A stretch of DNA of 64,000 nucleotides from Acidobacteria bacterium RIFCSPLOWO2_12_FULL_66_21 (GTDB lineage: Bacteria > Acidobacteriota > Vicinamibacteria > Vicinamibacterales > 2-12-FULL-66-21), in contig MELC01000030.1 in the NCBI GenBank assembly GCA_001767455.1, positions 160,491-224,490 of the forward strand, given 5' to 3'. Shown here one piece after another: positions 17,783 to 32,604 of the stretch; the stretch's first letter is position 1; every line of letters begins with the position of its first letter. Made by a program: the position numbers and the translations under genes. The notes beneath the pieces were generated by a model, which saw nothing but the letters and a program-made list of their open reading frames with translations, did no database searches and was not told the origin of the DNA.

Positions 17783-17905
17783 GCCCCGGAATGGAGCTGA
17801 CCGCGGTGGTGGAGACCCCGGAATCGTGCGGAATTGCAAGGGCTTTTCGCACCCTCTGGTTTCCGCCAGAAGACGGTCCCGTATGGCCGACCATGACAGG
17901 GCGCC

Positions 17906-17983
17906 GGGAATCCGGCAGCGGGCACTCGGGGGCCTGCCACGCACCTTGGACTGCCCGGAAATACACCGGAATTCCGGCAATCC
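17906..17983. promoter_or_regulatory. Cluster of CCGG-centred upstream elements between activator 1 and hemN
   Basis: The segment holds TTCCGGCAATCC (17972-17983, +), the palindrome CCGGAATTCCGG (17966-17977), CCGGAAAT (17955-17962) and TGCCGGATTCCC (17906-17917, -). They sit between two divergent sigma-54 promoters and could serve both. Confidence 0.5.
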
Positions 17984-17999
17984 CGGGGCCCCCCGGTCA

Positions 18000-18015
18000 C
18001 GGCATGCTCTTTGTG
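18000..18015 (+). promoter_or_regulatory. Weak sigma-54-like promoter of hemN
   Basis: CGGCATGCTCTTTGTG keeps the GG and the spacing but has GT instead of the invariant GC at -12. Transcription near 18026 would be almost leaderless for GTG 18028. The position supports it; the -12 deviation weakens it. Confidence 0.35.
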
Positions 18016-18027
18016 ATTGGGGTGATC

Positions 18028-19413
18028 GTGACCACTTCCAACGTTGCGGCGCTGCTGCGGCAGTACGACCGCCCAGGCCCGCGGTATACGTCGTACCCGA
18101 CGGCGGTCGAGTTCAACGACTCGTTCGACGATGCGGCGTATCGCGGGCGCCTCGCGGCCGCGGCTGACGCCGAGGACGACCCGTTGTCGCTCTACGTGCA
18201 TCTTCCCTTCTGCGAGGTGCGGTGCGCGTACTGCGGCTGCATGGTGATCATCACGCAGAAGCGAGAGGTCGCCGCGCGGTACCTCGACTATCTCGAGCGC
18301 GAGATTGCCATGCTCGCGGCGCGGCTTGGAAAACGGCGGCGCCTGGTGCAGCACCACTGGGGCGGAGGCACGCCCACATATCTCGAGCCGGCCCAACTGC
18401 GCCGGCTGCATGCCATCGTCGGCAGCCATTTCGACTTCGATCCCGACGCGGAAGTGGCGATAGAGATCGACCCGCGCGTCACCACGCGCGAGCAGCTCGA
18501 TCTGCTGAAGACGCTTGGCTTCAACCGTCTGTCAATGGGCGTGCAGGATTTCACCCCGGAGGTCCAGGAAGCCATCGCACGGCGTCAATCGGAGCAGCAG
18601 ACGCGCGATCTGTACCAGTACGCCCGCAGCATCGGCTTCGATTCGATCAACGTGGATCTGATCTACGGACTGCCGAAGCAGAGGCTGGAGACGTTCCGGC
18701 GGACCCTCGATTCGGTAGTCGACATGAAGCCCGACCGCATTGCCGTGTACTCCTACGCGCACGTGCCGTGGCTGCGCCCGCACCAGAAGCAGATCGATAC
18801 GGCGACACTGCCGGATACCGGGTTGAAATTCGACCTGTTCGGTGCGGCCATCGAGACGTTCGTGGCGGGTGGCTACGAAGCGATCGGCATGGACCACTTC
18901 GCGCTGCCCGGCGACGATCTGGCGCAGGCGTCCGGCGAACGACGCCTCCACCGCAATTTCATGGGCTATACGACGCGTCCCGCGCCCGACATGCTGGGCG
19001 TCGGCGTCTCGGCCATCGGCGACGTGCGCGGCGCCTTCGCGCAGAACGTCAAGAAGCTGCCGGTCTACTACGCCGCGATCGACAGCGGCCGCTTTCCGAT
19101 CGAGCGCGGCTATGCGCTCAGCGCGGACGATCTCATTCGCCGGACGGTGATTACCGAGCTGATGTGCAACTTCCATGTCGATCGAGGCAGGGTCGAAGCG
19201 CGCTTCGGGATCGACTTTCAGAGTTACTTCGCGGGTGAGCTTGCGGCCTTGTCGGATACGAACGGGCCGGTGGCCGACGGATTCCTCACGATCGGCGGCG
19301 ACGGCCTGGACGTCACGCCGCGCGGCCGGCTGTTCGTACGGAACATCTGCATGGCCTTCGACCGTTACCTGCCGGCGCACGAGGGAAAGCCGGTGTTTTC
19401 GAGAACTATCTGA
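18028..19413 (+). CDS. hemN: Oxygen-independent coproporphyrinogen III oxidase
   Basis: A 461-residue radical SAM enzyme that converts coproporphyrinogen III to protoporphyrinogen IX without oxygen. The N-terminal GPRYTSYPTAVEF and the Cys62-x3-Cys66-x2-Cys69 motif followed by Gly-Cys71 are the HemN hallmarks, and GGGTPTYL follows. GTG 18028 gives an N-terminus that lines up with E. coli HemN; ATG 18004 is the alternative. It heads a heme synthesis group with hemH and hemG and is divergent from the sigma-54 activator. Confidence 0.92.
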   Translation: MTTSNVAALLRQYDRPGPRYTSYPTAVEFNDSFDDAAYRGRLAAAADAEDDPLSLYVHLPFCEVRCAYCGCMVIITQKREVAARYLDYLEREIAMLAARLGKRRRLVQHHWGGGTPTYLEPAQLRRLHAIVGSHFDFDPDAEVAIEIDPRVTTREQLDLLKTLGFNRLSMGVQDFTPEVQEAIARRQSEQQTRDLYQYARSIGFDSINVDLIYGLPKQRLETFRRTLDSVVDMKPDRIAVYSYAHVPWLRPHQKQIDTATLPDTGLKFDLFGAAIETFVAGGYEAIGMDHFALPGDDLAQASGERRLHRNFMGYTTRPAPDMLGVGVSAIGDVRGAFAQNVKKLPVYYAAIDSGRFPIERGYALSADDLIRRTVITELMCNFHVDRGRVEARFGIDFQSYFAGELAALSDTNGPVADGFLTIGGDGLDVTPRGRLFVRNICMAFDRYLPAHEGKPVFSRTI

Positions 19414-19419
19414 CGATGA

Positions 19420-19535
19420 AAGCAGGCAGCTGGCAGCACGCAGCTGGCAGTGGATCACACTGTCACGCTGATCAGGAATCAGCTCGACGGCTCGACTTAC
19501 TGCGTGCTGCCCGCTGCCTGCTGCCTGCTACAGTT
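19420..19535. repeat. Heptad repeat array, two facing arms
   Basis: Arm one (about 19421-19453) repeats GCAGCTG/GCAGCAC; arm two (about 19500-19533) repeats CTGCCTG/CTGCGTG. Both have a 7-base period and are complementary. It separates hemN from hemH on the same strand, so a hairpin here could attenuate hemH expression. Confidence 0.85.
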
Positions 19536-19555
19536 TCAACGACACAGACACCATC

Positions 19556-20596
19556 ATGATCTCTTCGACCGCTATCGTCCTCTTCAACCTCGGAGGCCCC
19601 GACGACCTCGCCGCCGTCGAGCCGTTCCTCGTCAACCTGTTCTCGGATCGCGAGATCATCGAGCTGCCGTTCGGCGCCGCGATGCAGCCCCTGATGGCGC
19701 GGCTCATCGCGAAAATGCGCGGGCCCTCGGTCCGGAGGAACTACCAGCGGATCGGCGGGGGATCGCCGCAACTGCCGATCACCCGCGCGCAGGCAGCCGC
19801 GCTCGAGGACGAGCTGAACGCAGGCGCATCCGCGGAGCGGCCGTATCGGGTGTTCATCGCGATGCGGTATTCGCGTCCGTCCTCGGCGGACGCGGTCGAG
19901 GCGATTCGGGCAACCGGCATCCGCCGAATCGTCACCGTGACGCTGTTTCCGCACTGGTCCAAGGCGACGACGGGATCGTCGCGCAACGAATTCGACCGGG
20001 CGCTGGCCGACCCGCGCTGGCGGTCCCACGGCTTCGAGGTGTCCCACATCGAGCACTATTTCGACCATCCGGCGTATCTCGACGCGATGACCGATCGGGT
20101 GCTGGCGGTCCTGGAGACCATTCCGGCCGCCCGGCGGCACCAGACGGTGATTCTGTTCAGCGCACACGGCCTGCCGCAGAAGTTCATCGATGAAGGGGAC
20201 CCCTATGTCGACCACATCCAGGCGACGCGCCTGGGGATTCTCCAGCGGCTCAACCTGCCTAATCGCCAGCTGCTCGCCTACCAGTCGCGCACCGGTCCGG
20301 TGAAGTGGCTCGGTCCCGGCACCGAGGAGGTCATCCGGGAGCTCGGACGCGAGGGGATCAAGGACCTGCTGGTCGTGCCGCTCTCGTTCGTCTCGGACCA
20401 CATCGAGACGCTGTACGAAGTCGACATGCTGTTCGCCGACGCGGCCCGCGAGGCGGGCATCGGGGGCTATTACCGGCCGGAGGCGCTCAACACCCACCCG
20501 CTGTTCATCAAGGCGCTGGCCGATCTCGTGCGTACGCATACCGGTGTGGAACCGGCGATCGACCGGACCGCCAGTCCCGCCGCTGCGGCCGTATGA
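19556..20596 (+). CDS. hemH: Ferrochelatase
   Basis: A 346-residue enzyme that inserts Fe(II) into protoporphyrin IX. Family signs are FNLGGPDDLAAVEPFL at the N-terminus, the catalytic-histidine segment FSAHGLPQK (about residue 200), YQSRTGPVKWLGP and the VPLSFVSDHIETLYE block near residue 280. It overlaps hemG by four bases. The last residues (SPAAAAV) lie beyond the conserved fold. Confidence 0.93.
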   Translation: MISSTAIVLFNLGGPDDLAAVEPFLVNLFSDREIIELPFGAAMQPLMARLIAKMRGPSVRRNYQRIGGGSPQLPITRAQAAALEDELNAGASAERPYRVFIAMRYSRPSSADAVEAIRATGIRRIVTVTLFPHWSKATTGSSRNEFDRALADPRWRSHGFEVSHIEHYFDHPAYLDAMTDRVLAVLETIPAARRHQTVILFSAHGLPQKFIDEGDPYVDHIQATRLGILQRLNLPNRQLLAYQSRTGPVKWLGPGTEEVIRELGREGIKDLLVVPLSFVSDHIETLYEVDMLFADAAREAGIGGYYRPEALNTHPLFIKALADLVRTHTGVEPAIDRTASPAAAAV

Positions 20597-22014
20597 CACG
20601 CATCGTCATCGCGGGGGCGGGGATCGCCGGACTCTCGATTGCGCACGCGATTCGAGAGCGCGACCCGGCGGTCGATCTCGTCGTTCTCGAGGGCGCCGAT
20701 CGGCCGGGCGGCAACGTGCGCACCGAAGTGCTCGACGGCTACACGTGCGAGTGGGGGCCGGACGGCTTTCTCGACAACGCGCCCGACACGCTGCGCCTCG
20801 CGCACGACGTCGGGCTCGACAGCCGGGTGCTGCCGAGCAACGACTCGGCGCGCCGGCGGTTCATCTTCCGCGCCGGCCGTCTTCACGAGGCGCCCCTCTC
20901 TCCCGTCGCCTTCCTCAGAAGCGGACTACTCTCGCCGCTCGGAAAGGCGAGGATTGCCTGGGAGCCCTTCGCGAGGCGCCGGCCGGAAATCGACGAGACC
21001 ATCCACGAGTTCGCCGAGCGGCGCATCGGCCGCGAGGCGGCGACGATCATGATCGACTCCATGGTGTCCGGGATCTTCGCCGGGGACGCACGCGCGCTCT
21101 CGCTTCGCGCCTGCTTTCCGAAGATGTGGCAGATGGAGAGCGACCATGGCGGCCTCTTTCGCGCCATGCTCGCGACCCGCAGACGGCGCGCCGCTGCGGT
21201 TCGGACCGAAGGCATGGGACAGCCCGCTGGGCGCCTGACGTCCTTCACAGCCGGCATGCGCGAACTCATCGACGGTGTCGCGGCCGCGGTCGGCGGCGCG
21301 TTGCGCGTCTCGACGCCCGTCATCGGCCTGCGCCCGGGCACCTCCGCCCTGGCGTTCCGCTCCGATCTGGCGCCGTCGGGCTTCACGGTGATCACGCCCC
21401 GCCGGACGCGCGACGCGGACGCGGTGGTGCTGACGGGCCCGTCATCGGACGCTGCGGGCCTCGTGCGGCCGTTCGACTCGACCCTGGCGTCGGTCCTGGC
21501 CGACATCGAGACCGCCCCGCTGGCCGTCGTCGCGATGGGGTTCGAGGCTGCCGGCCTCGCCGCGGATCGAGGTCCCCTCGACGGGTTCGGCTTCCTGGTG
21601 CCGCGCTGCGAGGGGATCCGGATATTGGGAGCCCTGTGGGAATCGAGCATCTACGCGGACCGCGCGCCCGAAGGCAAGGCCCTCATCCGCGTGATGATCG
21701 GCGGCGCCCGCGATCCCGGCGTCGTCGACGTGGACGATGACGAGCTGGTTGCGATCGTACGACGAGAATTGCGCCAGACGATGCGCCTGAACGTGGCGCC
21801 GGAATTCGTGCGCGTGATTCGTCACCGCCGCGGCATCCCGCAGTACACGCGCGGCCATGTCGCCCGGCTGCAGCGGATCGACACGCTGCTCCAGGCGCAC
21901 CGCGGGCTCTTTCTTGCGGGGAATTCCTACAGAGGCGTGTCGATCAATTCGTGCGTCGCGGAGGCTGGGCAGATCGCCGACAACGTTCTGCGGGTCGGCC
22001 GCGGTGAAATGTAG
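20593..22014 (+). CDS. hemG: Protoporphyrinogen oxidase, oxygen-dependent FAD type (HemY-like)
   Basis: A 473-residue flavoprotein with an N-terminal FAD-binding motif (IAGAGIAGLSIAH) and RPGGNVRTE. The C-terminal NSYRGVSINSCVAEAG segment is typical of protoporphyrinogen oxidase. It oxidises protoporphyrinogen IX before HemH. The ATG overlaps the hemH stop. Pairing this oxygen-using step with oxygen-independent HemN suggests heme synthesis under varying oxygen. The name follows common annotation; the enzyme is the HemY type, not the flavodoxin-like HemG of E. coli. Its stop codon TAG opens a repeat array. Confidence 0.9.
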   Translation: MTRIVIAGAGIAGLSIAHAIRERDPAVDLVVLEGADRPGGNVRTEVLDGYTCEWGPDGFLDNAPDTLRLAHDVGLDSRVLPSNDSARRRFIFRAGRLHEAPLSPVAFLRSGLLSPLGKARIAWEPFARRRPEIDETIHEFAERRIGREAATIMIDSMVSGIFAGDARALSLRACFPKMWQMESDHGGLFRAMLATRRRRAAAVRTEGMGQPAGRLTSFTAGMRELIDGVAAAVGGALRVSTPVIGLRPGTSALAFRSDLAPSGFTVITPRRTRDADAVVLTGPSSDAAGLVRPFDSTLASVLADIETAPLAVVAMGFEAAGLAADRGPLDGFGFLVPRCEGIRILGALWESSIYADRAPEGKALIRVMIGGARDPGVVDVDDDELVAIVRRELRQTMRLNVAPEFVRVIRHRRGIPQYTRGHVARLQRIDTLLQAHRGLFLAGNSYRGVSINSCVAEAGQIADNVLRVGRGEM

Positions 22015-22402
22015 AACGTAGAAAGTAGGTCTCTGTCCAGCGTGTTGAGAGGTCCAGCGGTCGTGTCCCGCTGCACGCGCCGACGGCTTTCAACGCACGA
22101 AGACCACGAAGCTCGCGAAGTTCACGAAGACTGCACCGAACAGCCCAGAGCAGGCGCGAGTCCTGATACGGCTGGACCGTCGAGCGCCGGCCGCTTTACG
22201 TCTGGGCCGGCGGGGCAGGACAGCCGCTGCACGACTGCCTTCGTGTCCTTCGTGTCCTTCGTGATCTTCCTGAAAAGCCGTGGCCCGTTTCAGCGTGGTT
22301 CCGGGAGAACCTCGCTACAAAGACGAATGTAGAACGTAGAATGCCTAGTCCTCGCTACTGCCCGTGATTCTGCATTCTCCGTTCTGCGTTCTACCTGCTA
22401 CA
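22012..22402. repeat. Nested repeat arrays (7-base and 9-base units) in a 405-base gap
   Basis: The outer pair uses GTAGAAC units (22012-22034 and 22326-22343) facing TTCTGCG/TTCTACC units (22369-22402), period 7. The inner pair uses CACGAAGAC units (about 22091-22133) facing CCTTCGTGT units (about 22240-22276), period 9. The first repeat unit includes the hemG stop codon. No gene is supported in 22015-22420. Confidence 0.82.
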
Positions 22403-22420
22403 TTTCGACCGCGCGCTCTC

Positions 22421-24721
<2,301 letters not shown>

Positions 24722-24748
24722 CACAAACCTCCGAAAAGCACTTGTTTT

Positions 24749-24764
24749 CGCAAACGAGGTGCCA
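24749..24764 (-). promoter_or_regulatory. Sigma-54 promoter of maeB
   Basis: TGGCACCTCGTTTGCG on the - strand is an exact consensus match. Transcription near 24738 gives a leader of about 16 bases containing GGAGG. Confidence 0.85.
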
Positions 24765-24865
24765 CGCGCCGACGGTCGATATCAGGCCGAACTTCGGCGG
24801 GTCTGCCGCAAATAGCGGCCGGTCGGCTGCCGGCCGGCGGGTTCCCGGCACCCGGCTTACATCTC

Positions 24866-24877
24866 TGCCGGCAATCC
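24866..24877 (+). promoter_or_regulatory. Upstream element TGCCGGCAATCC midway between two divergent sigma-54 promoters
   Basis: A full match to TGCCGGNAATCC, 101 bases from the maeB -24 box and 90 bases from the cytochrome -24 box. Its central position suggests one activator site for both. Confidence 0.55.
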
Positions 24878-24967
24878 GAGGAAGCGCGGCGCGGCACCGC
24901 CCGGCGTGTTTGGGTGAAGCCGCAGCGGCGAAAGAGGTTAACCCCCCGCGAGGCAGGTCTCGATTGG

Positions 24968-24983
24968 TGGCACTCGAATTGAC
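24968..24983 (+). promoter_or_regulatory. Sigma-54 promoter of the tetraheme cytochrome gene
   Basis: TGGCACTCGAATTGAC has a perfect -24 box; the -12 reads TTGA instead of TTGC. Transcription near 24994 would make the message almost leaderless for ATG 24996. Confidence 0.5.
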
Positions 24984-24995
24984 AGCACGAATGCC

Positions 24996-25472
24996 ATGCG
25001 CACTAAATCATCGACGGTCACGCTCGCACTTGCGGTCGCGGCGCTCGTCAGCCTCGGCGTGCTCGCGCGTGCGACTCCGCGGCAGGCCGCGCCGGGTGAG
25101 GGGTATGCCTGGGCCGATGCCTGCAAGCCCTGCCACGCGGACATATACGAGTCGTGGTCACACACCAAGCACGCCCGCGCGATCTCCCGGCTCAGTTCCG
25201 GCGACCAGCAGAAGGAATGCATCACCTGCCACGTCACGGGATCCGACGGCAAGATTGACAAGGACGGCAAGTTCGTCAACGGCGGCATCCAGTGCGAGGC
25301 GTGCCACGGGGCGGCGGCGGCCCATGCGGCGGATCCGGCTTTTAGGACGGGACTGGTGCGAAAAGCGGCACGAGAGGTCTGTGAGAAGTGCCACAGCGCG
25401 AAGAGCCCGCATTTCAGGGGGTTCTACTACGAGGGGATGCTCGCCCTCTCGCACCCGCTTCCGAAGAAATAG
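24996..25472 (+). CDS. Tetraheme c-type cytochrome
   Basis: A 158-residue secreted protein: signal peptide to about residue 27, then four CxxCH motifs (CKPCH, CITCH, CEACH, CEKCH). This is the heme count of cytochrome c554-like and related periplasmic carriers. It is a plausible partner for the decaheme conduit encoded 11 kb away, an inference from shared sigma-54 control and heme content. The last 59 bases overlap the 3' end of the convergent sigma factor gene. Confidence 0.85.
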   Translation: MRTKSSTVTLALAVAALVSLGVLARATPRQAAPGEGYAWADACKPCHADIYESWSHTKHARAISRLSSGDQQKECITCHVTGSDGKIDKDGKFVNGGIQCEACHGAAAAHAADPAFRTGLVRKAAREVCEKCHSAKSPHFRGFYYEGMLALSHPLPKK

Positions 25473-26058
25473 GCGGCAGGTCGGGCGCGTCCGCCCCGAG
25501 CTGACGGCGCAGCTCGCGGTGCGCCCGGTGCAGGCGCACCTTGACGTTCGCCTCCGAGATGCCGAGGACGCGCGACACTTCGCGCGTCGACAGGCCTTCG
25601 AGATCGCGCAGGAACACGATCTCCCGCTGCGACGGTGGCAGCGTCGCGAGCACGCCGCGGATCCGGTCGCGATCCTCGGCCGTCGCCAGGATCGCGTCCG
25701 CTGACGGTCCACGGTCGGCGGGCTCCTCCGCTCCTTCCGCGTCGAGCGACGATGCGTTCTTCTCGAAACCCTTGCGCCGCCGTCCGACCAGGCAGGCGTT
25801 CTTGACGGTCCTGTAGAGCCACGATCGGAACGCCTGCGGCTCTCGAATGCGGCTCGCATTCGTGAAGGTCTGCAGCAGCGCCTCCTGCATCGCGTCGTCG
25901 CTGTCCGGCGCGCGCCCGCACACCGCCTGGCTGTAGCGCCGCGCGATCTGCTGCGCCTGCATCAGCAGATCGTTGATGGCCGCCGGTTCGCCGCGGCGCA
26001 CGCGCTCGAGCATCGGAGCGTAGTCGTCTGGAGAAGACGAGCGTTTGCGGAGGGTCAC
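25414..26058 (-). CDS. ECF-family RNA polymerase sigma factor
   Basis: A 214-residue sigma-70-family factor with region 2 (DDAMQEALLQTFTNASRI... SWLYRTVKNACL) and region 4 (PPSQREIVFLRDLEGLSTREVSRVLGIS followed by VKVRLHRAHRELR). GTG 26058 is chosen; ATG 26013 within MLERV is an alternative. No anti-sigma gene is adjacent. The C-terminal tail (about 25 residues, Arg/Pro-rich) is encoded over the end of the convergent cytochrome gene. Confidence 0.82.
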   Translation of the reverse strand: MTLRKRSSSPDDYAPMLERVRRGEPAAINDLLMQAQQIARRYSQAVCGRAPDSDDAMQEALLQTFTNASRIREPQAFRSWLYRTVKNACLVGRRRKGFEKNASSLDAEGAEEPADRGPSADAILATAEDRDRIRGVLATLPPSQREIVFLRDLEGLSTREVSRVLGISEANVKVRLHRAHRELRRQLGADAPDLPPISSEAGARGRASPRSRTP

Positions 26059-26112
26059 GATGTCCCAGTGTAACCAATCCGCCCGCTGCTGAATCCTGTC
26101 TTTCTGTAGACG

Positions 26113-27453
26113 ATGCGACGCGTGATGCTTCTGCTCATTCTGGCGATGCCCGCCGCGGCGGCGGCCCAGGGCCCGGCGCCTTTGACGCTGGACGAGGCCG
26201 TTCGGCTCGCGCTGGAGCGCAACCCGTCGATGCACGCGGCGCGGGCGGCCTCTGACGAAGCGGCGGCGCGTGTCACCCAGGCGCGGGCGGGATATCTGCC
26301 GCGCGTCGACGTGATGGAGGGCTGGCAGCGCAGCAACCAGCCCGTCTTCGTCTTCGGATCGCTCCTCGGGCAGCGGCGGTTCACGGCGGCGGACTTTGCG
26401 CTGGGCGCGCTGAATCATCCCTCGGCGCTCTCCAACCACCGCACCGCGATATTCGTCGAGCAGCCGCTCTTCGACGGCGGGCGGACGAAGGCCGCGACGC
26501 GCGCGGCCCGGCTCGGCGCGGGCGCGGCGGATCTCGATGAGACGATCGCCGCGGCGAATCTCCGCCTCGAGGTCGTCACGGCATTCGGCCGTGTCGCCGC
26601 CTCGCGCGCGACGCGCGCGGCGGCGGAGGCCGGGGTCGACACGGCCCGTGAGGACCTGCGGACGGCGGAAGCGCGGCGCGACGCCGGCACGGAAACCGAA
26701 GCGAACGTGCTCGCGTTCCGCGTGCGGCTGGCGGAGGCGGAAGCGCGGATCGTCCGGGCCGGGCAGGACGCGTCGGTGGCCCGCGCCACGCTCAATGCCA
26801 CCATCGGCGCCCCGCTCGACGAGGAGAGGCCGGTTGCCGATTCGGGCGTCGCGGCGCCGCGGGAGGTGGATGCGGCGGCGCTCGAAGCGAAGGCGGTCGC
26901 CTCGCGTCCGGAGCTCGCGCAGGCCGCGGCACGACGCGATCAGTCGCGCGCTGCGCAGATGGCCGCGCGCAGCGGGCTGCTGCCGCAGGTCGCGGTACAG
27001 GCCGGAGCCGAAACGAACAGCGACACGGTCTGGAACGGCGCGTCCTCCTGGTCGGCTGGGGTGCAGGTCCGCTGGAACCTGTTCGCGGGAGGGGGCAACA
27101 TGGCACGCGTGCGTGAGGCAGCCGCCGCGGCACGGCGGAGGGACGCGGAGTACGAAGGGCTCGAAACGGCGCTTCGCCTCGAAGTGCGAACTGCCACCGC
27201 CGCGTACAGGTCAGCCCTCGCGCGGGAAGCCGCGGAGCGCCGCATCGTGGAACAGGCGCGCGAGAGCCAGCGCATGGTTCGCGATCGATACGAGGCCGGG
27301 CTCTCCCAGGCCGCCGACGTGCTGCGCGCCGCGGAGCTCGTGGCGCAGGCCGAAGCCGCGCGAACGGCGGCCCTCATGGATCTCCAGGTCACGGCAGCCG
27401 CGCTGGATCGCGCGGTTGGCAGCAGGCAGCAGGCTGCGGGCAGCAAGCAGTGA
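26113..27453 (+). CDS. TolC-family outer membrane efflux protein
   Basis: A 446-residue protein with signal peptide (about residues 1-19) and the duplicated helical-hairpin and strand pattern of TolC. It is the outer membrane channel for the adaptor and RND pump encoded next. The last dozen residues (GSRQQAAGSKQ) are translated from a heptad repeat array, so the array has replaced or extended the native C-terminus. Confidence 0.85.
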   Translation: MRRVMLLLILAMPAAAAAQGPAPLTLDEAVRLALERNPSMHAARAASDEAAARVTQARAGYLPRVDVMEGWQRSNQPVFVFGSLLGQRRFTAADFALGALNHPSALSNHRTAIFVEQPLFDGGRTKAATRAARLGAGAADLDETIAAANLRLEVVTAFGRVAASRATRAAAEAGVDTAREDLRTAEARRDAGTETEANVLAFRVRLAEAEARIVRAGQDASVARATLNATIGAPLDEERPVADSGVAAPREVDAAALEAKAVASRPELAQAAARRDQSRAAQMAARSGLLPQVAVQAGAETNSDTVWNGASSWSAGVQVRWNLFAGGGNMARVREAAAAARRRDAEYEGLETALRLEVRTATAAYRSALAREAAERRIVEQARESQRMVRDRYEAGLSQAADVLRAAELVAQAEAARTAALMDLQVTAAALDRAVGSRQQAAGSKQ

Positions 27454-27534
27454 GTCGAGTCGAGCTGAACGCCCTTTGCACCGTGCAGCGGGACACACTG
27501 CCAGCCGCCAGCTGCGTGCTGCCAGCTACAGGCA
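27416..27534. repeat. Heptad repeat array, two facing arms, partly coding
   Basis: Arm one (27416-27455) repeats GGCAGCA and encodes the end of the TolC-like protein, including its TGA. Arm two (about 27498-27534) repeats GCCAGCT. Period 7, complementary. It interrupts the efflux operon between its first and second genes. Confidence 0.85.
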
Positions 27535-27538
27535 AGGG

Positions 27539-28701
27539 ATGATGAAGCATTCATTAGCGGTTCTCATCGGCGGGATATTCCTGATGTCGTGCGCGCGCGC
27601 GGAACACGACAAAGCGACGGAGACCGCGCCAGCCATCGCGGTGACCACGATCACGATCGCTCCGGCACCTCTCGCATCCACGTTCGACGCCGGCGGGGCG
27701 GTCCGGGCGCGCACCGTGGCGGTACTCTCGAGCCGCATCGTGTCGCCGATCGCGGAGATTATGGTCAAGCCCGGCGATCGGGTGCGGCGCGGTCAGGCCC
27801 TTGTCCGGCTCGACGCGCAGCAGCTCGACAGCGCGACGTACAGCGCGGAAGCGACGGCCGCCTCAGCGCTCCAGGCGGCGCGGTCGGCCGAGGCGGAAGA
27901 AGCGGCCGCGCAAGCGGCGCTGGCGCTCGCGAAAGTCACCCACGGGCGAATCGCCGGACTGCGCGAGCGGAACTCCGCCACCGAGGCCGAGCTCGACGCG
28001 GCGGTTGCGGGACTGCGCGCGGCCGAAGCCCGCCTCGACGCCGCTCGGGCGGGACGGGCGCAGGCGGCCGCTTCGATCGACGCGACGCGCGGCAATGCGC
28101 GCTCGGCGACGATCGGCGCGTCCTACGCGGTCATCTCGGCCCCTTTCGACGGGATCGTGACGGAAACTCCGGCCGAGCGAGGACAGATGGCGGCACCCGG
28201 GACCGCCCTCGTCACCGTTGAGGACACCCGGGGCTACCGACTCGAAGTGAGCGTCGACGCGGGGCGCGCGGGAGCGCTGGTTCCCGGGCTGCACGTACCG
28301 GTGCGGCTGACCGGCACCGCTCCACCGCTCGACGGCGTCATCGCGGAGGTCGTCGAGTCGGTCGACGCCGCATCGCATACCTTTGTCGTCAAGATCGATC
28401 TCCCTCGGCTCCCTGGCCTGCGCTCGGGCCTCTTCGGCACGGCCCGGCTGCCCGAGGCGCCGCGGCAGGCGCTCGCCGTGCCCGCCTCCGCAATCGTCCG
28501 GCACGGGCAGCTCGCCATGGTGTTCACGGAAGAACAGGGTGTGGCCCGCATGCGCGTGGTGCGTCCGGGCGACGAGTTCAACGGCCGCACGTCGATTCTC
28601 GCGGGTCTTGTCGAGGGCGATCGCGTCATCGTCGATCCGCCGGCATCGCTGGCCGACCTCGCGCGCGTGACAGCCTCGTCGAAGCCTGCCGCGAGGGACC
28701 G

Positions 28702-28705
<4 letters not shown>
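27539..28705 (+). CDS. RND periplasmic adaptor, lipoprotein
   Basis: A 388-residue membrane fusion protein. Lipobox-like FLMSC near residue 19 suggests a lipid anchor. A biotinyl-lipoyl half motif ([20 protein letters not shown]) precedes a long Ala-rich coiled hairpin (about 100-180), followed by the second lipoyl half and beta barrel. ATG 27539 is followed directly by a second ATG at 27542, which is better spaced from AAGGG. Its stop overlaps the pump gene start (ATGA). Confidence 0.88.
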
Positions 28706-31883
<3,178 letters not shown>

Positions 31884-31884
<1 letters not shown>

Positions 31885-32597
31885 TGTGGACATATCCTCC
31901 CCGGCGCATTCTCGTCGCCGTTGATTTCGGCCAGGCATCCGACCGGGCGCTGCGCGTCGCGGGCGAGCTCGCGCGCGCGTTCGACGCGGCCGTCAGCGTG
32001 GTCCACGCCGAGACGTTCGAGGCGCCGCCCTATTTCACGCGCGAGCAGGTTCGCGCCATCGAGCAGCAGCGGCGCGGCGCCCGCCGGCAGGGGTTACGCT
32101 ACCTCACCCGTCACGCCGCGGCGCTCGTCGGCGGAACCGTCGAGGCGCTCGTGTCCGACCTGCCGCCCGCGAACGCGATTCTGGACGCCAGCCGCGATCG
32201 CGACCTCATCGTGATGGGGACCCACGGCCGCCGCGGGCCAGCGCGATGGTGGGCCGGCTCGGTGGCCGAGCGCGTCGCGCGCGAGGCCAGAATCCCGGTC
32301 CTCGTCGTACGCGCCGGCGACGGCAGGCCGGAGGCGCTCTTCAGGTCGATTGCGGTCATTGCTAGACGCGGCACGTTCGACGGCGCCGCACGACGATATG
32401 CGAAAGGGCTCGCCGAGACATTCGGCGGCTCGTACTCACGTGAATCGGCAACGTCGCTGCAGGAGGCGCGCATGGAGGAGGCCACGCTGGTCGTCGTCGC
32501 ACAGCCGGGCACAGGGGCTTCCGCGTTGATGGCGAACGCCGCGGATCGCGCCGTGCGGTCGTGCGAGCGGCCCGTCCTGCTTGTGCCTTCGGTCTGA
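31884..32597 (+). CDS. Universal stress protein, UspA family, one and a half domains
   Basis: A 237-residue protein. The first UspA domain is complete, with ILVAVDF at the N-terminus and the ATP-binding GTHGRRG...GSVAERV block (about 110-130). The second half (about 150-237) looks like a degenerate UspA domain lacking the glycine loop. The start overlaps the pump stop by one base (TGATG), so it is translated from the efflux transcript. Confidence 0.85.
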
Positions 32598-32604
32598 GGT
32601 GCCA

